A stretch of DNA of 64,000 bases, from assembly GCF_034351645.1 (NCBI RefSeq), contig NZ_CP133782.1, positions 811,001 through 875,000 of the forward strand. Direction: 5' to 3'. The translations under genes and the position numbers were made by a program. The DNA is from Pseudomonas sp. DC1.2. GTDB taxonomy: Bacteria > Pseudomonadota > Gammaproteobacteria > Pseudomonadales > Pseudomonadaceae. The notes below the pieces were generated by a model. That model was not told the origin of the DNA, ran no database searches, and saw nothing but the letters and a program-made list of their open reading frames with translations. Shown piece after piece: positions 63,172 through 64,000 of the stretch (within the stretch, counting starts at the first letter, position 1; each line of letters opens with the position of its first letter).

Positions 63172-63253
63172 GACAAATTTACAATCTTTACAGTTTGCCG
63201 TTACGGTTTTTTCGGTTTCATTCGTCCATGGGTTTTACAGGGGCAATAAGAAT

Positions 63254-63287
63254 CAATAACATTGGCGCCCCTTTGCCAATGGTATTG
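63254..63287 (+). promoter_or_regulatory. Inverted repeat directly before piuC
   Basis: CAATAACATTGGC (63254-63266) and GCCAATGGTATTG (63275-63287) pair at 12 of 13 positions around an 8-nt loop. The right arm ends 5 nt before the piuC ATG, where no Shine-Dalgarno sequence is visible. It could be an operator or an mRNA hairpin that covers the start site. Confidence 0.55.
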
Positions 63288-63292
63288 CTCCC

Positions 63293-63973
63293 ATGCTCCT
63301 GCACATTCCCGGCGTATTCGCGAAAGAACACGTACAGCGCATTCGCGAGGCTCTGGAGCAGGCCGATTGGGCCGACGGCAAGATCACCGCCGGTTTTCAG
63401 TCGGCTAAGGCCAAGCATAATTTGCAACTGCCTGAAGGCCATCCATTGGCCAAGGAAATCGGCGCGGCGATGCTTGAGCGGCTGTGGAAAAATCCGCAGT
63501 TCATGTCGGCGGCTTTACCGCACAAAGTGTTCCCACCGTTACTGAACTGTTACACGGCGGGTGGCAGTTTCGACTTTCACATCGACAACGCCGTGCGTCA
63601 GCCCAAGGGCAGTATCGAGCGCGTGCGCACGGACCTGTCGGCCACCCTGTTCTTCAGTGAGCCAGATGACTATGACGGCGGCGAACTGGAAATTCAGGAC
63701 ACCTTTGGCACTCAACGGGTGAAATTGCCTGCCGGCGACATGGTGCTGTATCCCGGCAGCAGCCTGCACAAGGTCAATGCCGTCACCCGCGGCACCCGTT
63801 ATGCGTCGTTTTTCTGGACCCAAAGCCTGGTGCGCGAGGACAGCCAGCGTGCCTTGCTGTTTGAGATGGACGGCGCCATCCAGCAATTGACCCAGGACAT
63901 GCCCGACCACCCTTCGTTGATCCGTCTCACGGGGACTTACCACAACCTGTTACGCCGTTGGGTTGAGGTATGA
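63293..63973 (+). CDS. piuC: PKHD-type Fe(II)/2-oxoglutarate hydroxylase PiuC
   Basis: 226-residue dioxygenase of the PKHD (PiuC/YbiX) family. The Fe(II) triad is recognisable in FDFHIDNAV (His and Asp near residue 98-100) and [16 protein letters not shown] (His near 159), with the later Arg for 2-oxoglutarate. The C-terminal PKHD-specific helical part has [18 protein letters not shown]. Its substrate is unproven; the constant link to siderophore receptors suggests modification of a siderophore or receptor-related molecule. It overlaps the next gene by 4 bp. Confidence 0.94.
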   Translation: MLLHIPGVFAKEHVQRIREALEQADWADGKITAGFQSAKAKHNLQLPEGHPLAKEIGAAMLERLWKNPQFMSAALPHKVFPPLLNCYTAGGSFDFHIDNAVRQPKGSIERVRTDLSATLFFSEPDDYDGGELEIQDTFGTQRVKLPAGDMVLYPGSSLHKVNAVTRGTRYASFFWTQSLVREDSQRALLFEMDGAIQQLTQDMPDHPSLIRLTGTYHNLLRRWVEV

Positions 63974-64000
63974 GCTATCAACTGCGCCGTGAAGAAGTCC
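63970..64000 (+). CDS. Start of the gene after piuC (cut by window edge)
   Basis: An ATG at 63970 overlaps the piuC stop (ATGA). Ten codons are visible ([10 protein letters not shown]) before the window ends. In Pseudomonas a Sel1-repeat protein commonly follows piuC; ten residues cannot confirm this. Confidence 0.55.
   Translation, partial: MSYQLRREEV

Overview
The window is chromosomal DNA from a Pseudomonas, most likely of the fluorescens group. Gene order and protein lengths from dld/lldP/lldR through smpB, ratA, bamE/fur, recN, grpE-dnaK-dnaJ, dapB, carAB-greA, ftsH-folP-glmM-tpiA-secG and tRNA-Leu/tRNA-fMet to rimP-nusA-infB-rbfA-truB-rpsO-pnp follow the arrangement I know from this genus. 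The Cra operator at the fructose operon, the piuBAC iron block and short REP-like palindromes agree with that. There are no insertion sequences, prophage genes, CRISPR arrays, rRNA genes or obvious pseudogenes.

Layout. (1) 1-7392: lactate use. LldP permease, three-subunit LutABC L-lactate oxidase and an FAD-linked D-lactate dehydrogenase (cut by the window edge) are transcribed leftwards, opposite the regulator lldR; a perfect LldR-type palindrome lies between. (2) 7461-13053: smpB, an NSS-type sodium symporter, the ratA-ratB pair, bamE divergent from fur, and recN with a LexA-like box. (3) 13294-17294: heat-shock chaperones with a textbook sigma-32 promoter. (4) 17304-24808: dapB, carA-carB-greA, a small membrane protein, yhbY and rlmE. 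(5) 25000-39492: ftsH-folP-glmM-tpiA-secG, two tRNAs and the complete nusA/infB/pnp translation operon. (6) 39500-40500: a transition zone with tRNA-Thr, a candidate small RNA and small orphan genes; gene order as I know it in P. aeruginosa breaks here. (7) 40507-49431: nadC, a DUF1631 gene, ampD-ampE, a chemoreceptor, tatD, fruR. (8) 49725-55281: the fructose PTS fruB-fruK-fruA. (9) 55360-64000: a Tat-exported PhoD-like phosphatase, a Sel1-like protein, and piuB/piuA divergent from piuC, with the first codons of the next gene.

Most of the window is conserved housekeeping DNA. I found no convincing undescribed multi-gene system. The less ordinary signals are small: a candidate ~105-nt RNA near 39983-40087, a perfect hairpin that buries the ribosome-binding site of the PhoD-like gene, an inverted repeat directly in front of piuC, a cysteine-free Fur, tandem terminators in front of rimP-nusA, a two-hairpin leader before a UUG-started carA, and PiuB, a membrane PepSY domain fused to a complete flavodoxin/FAD/NADPH reductase.
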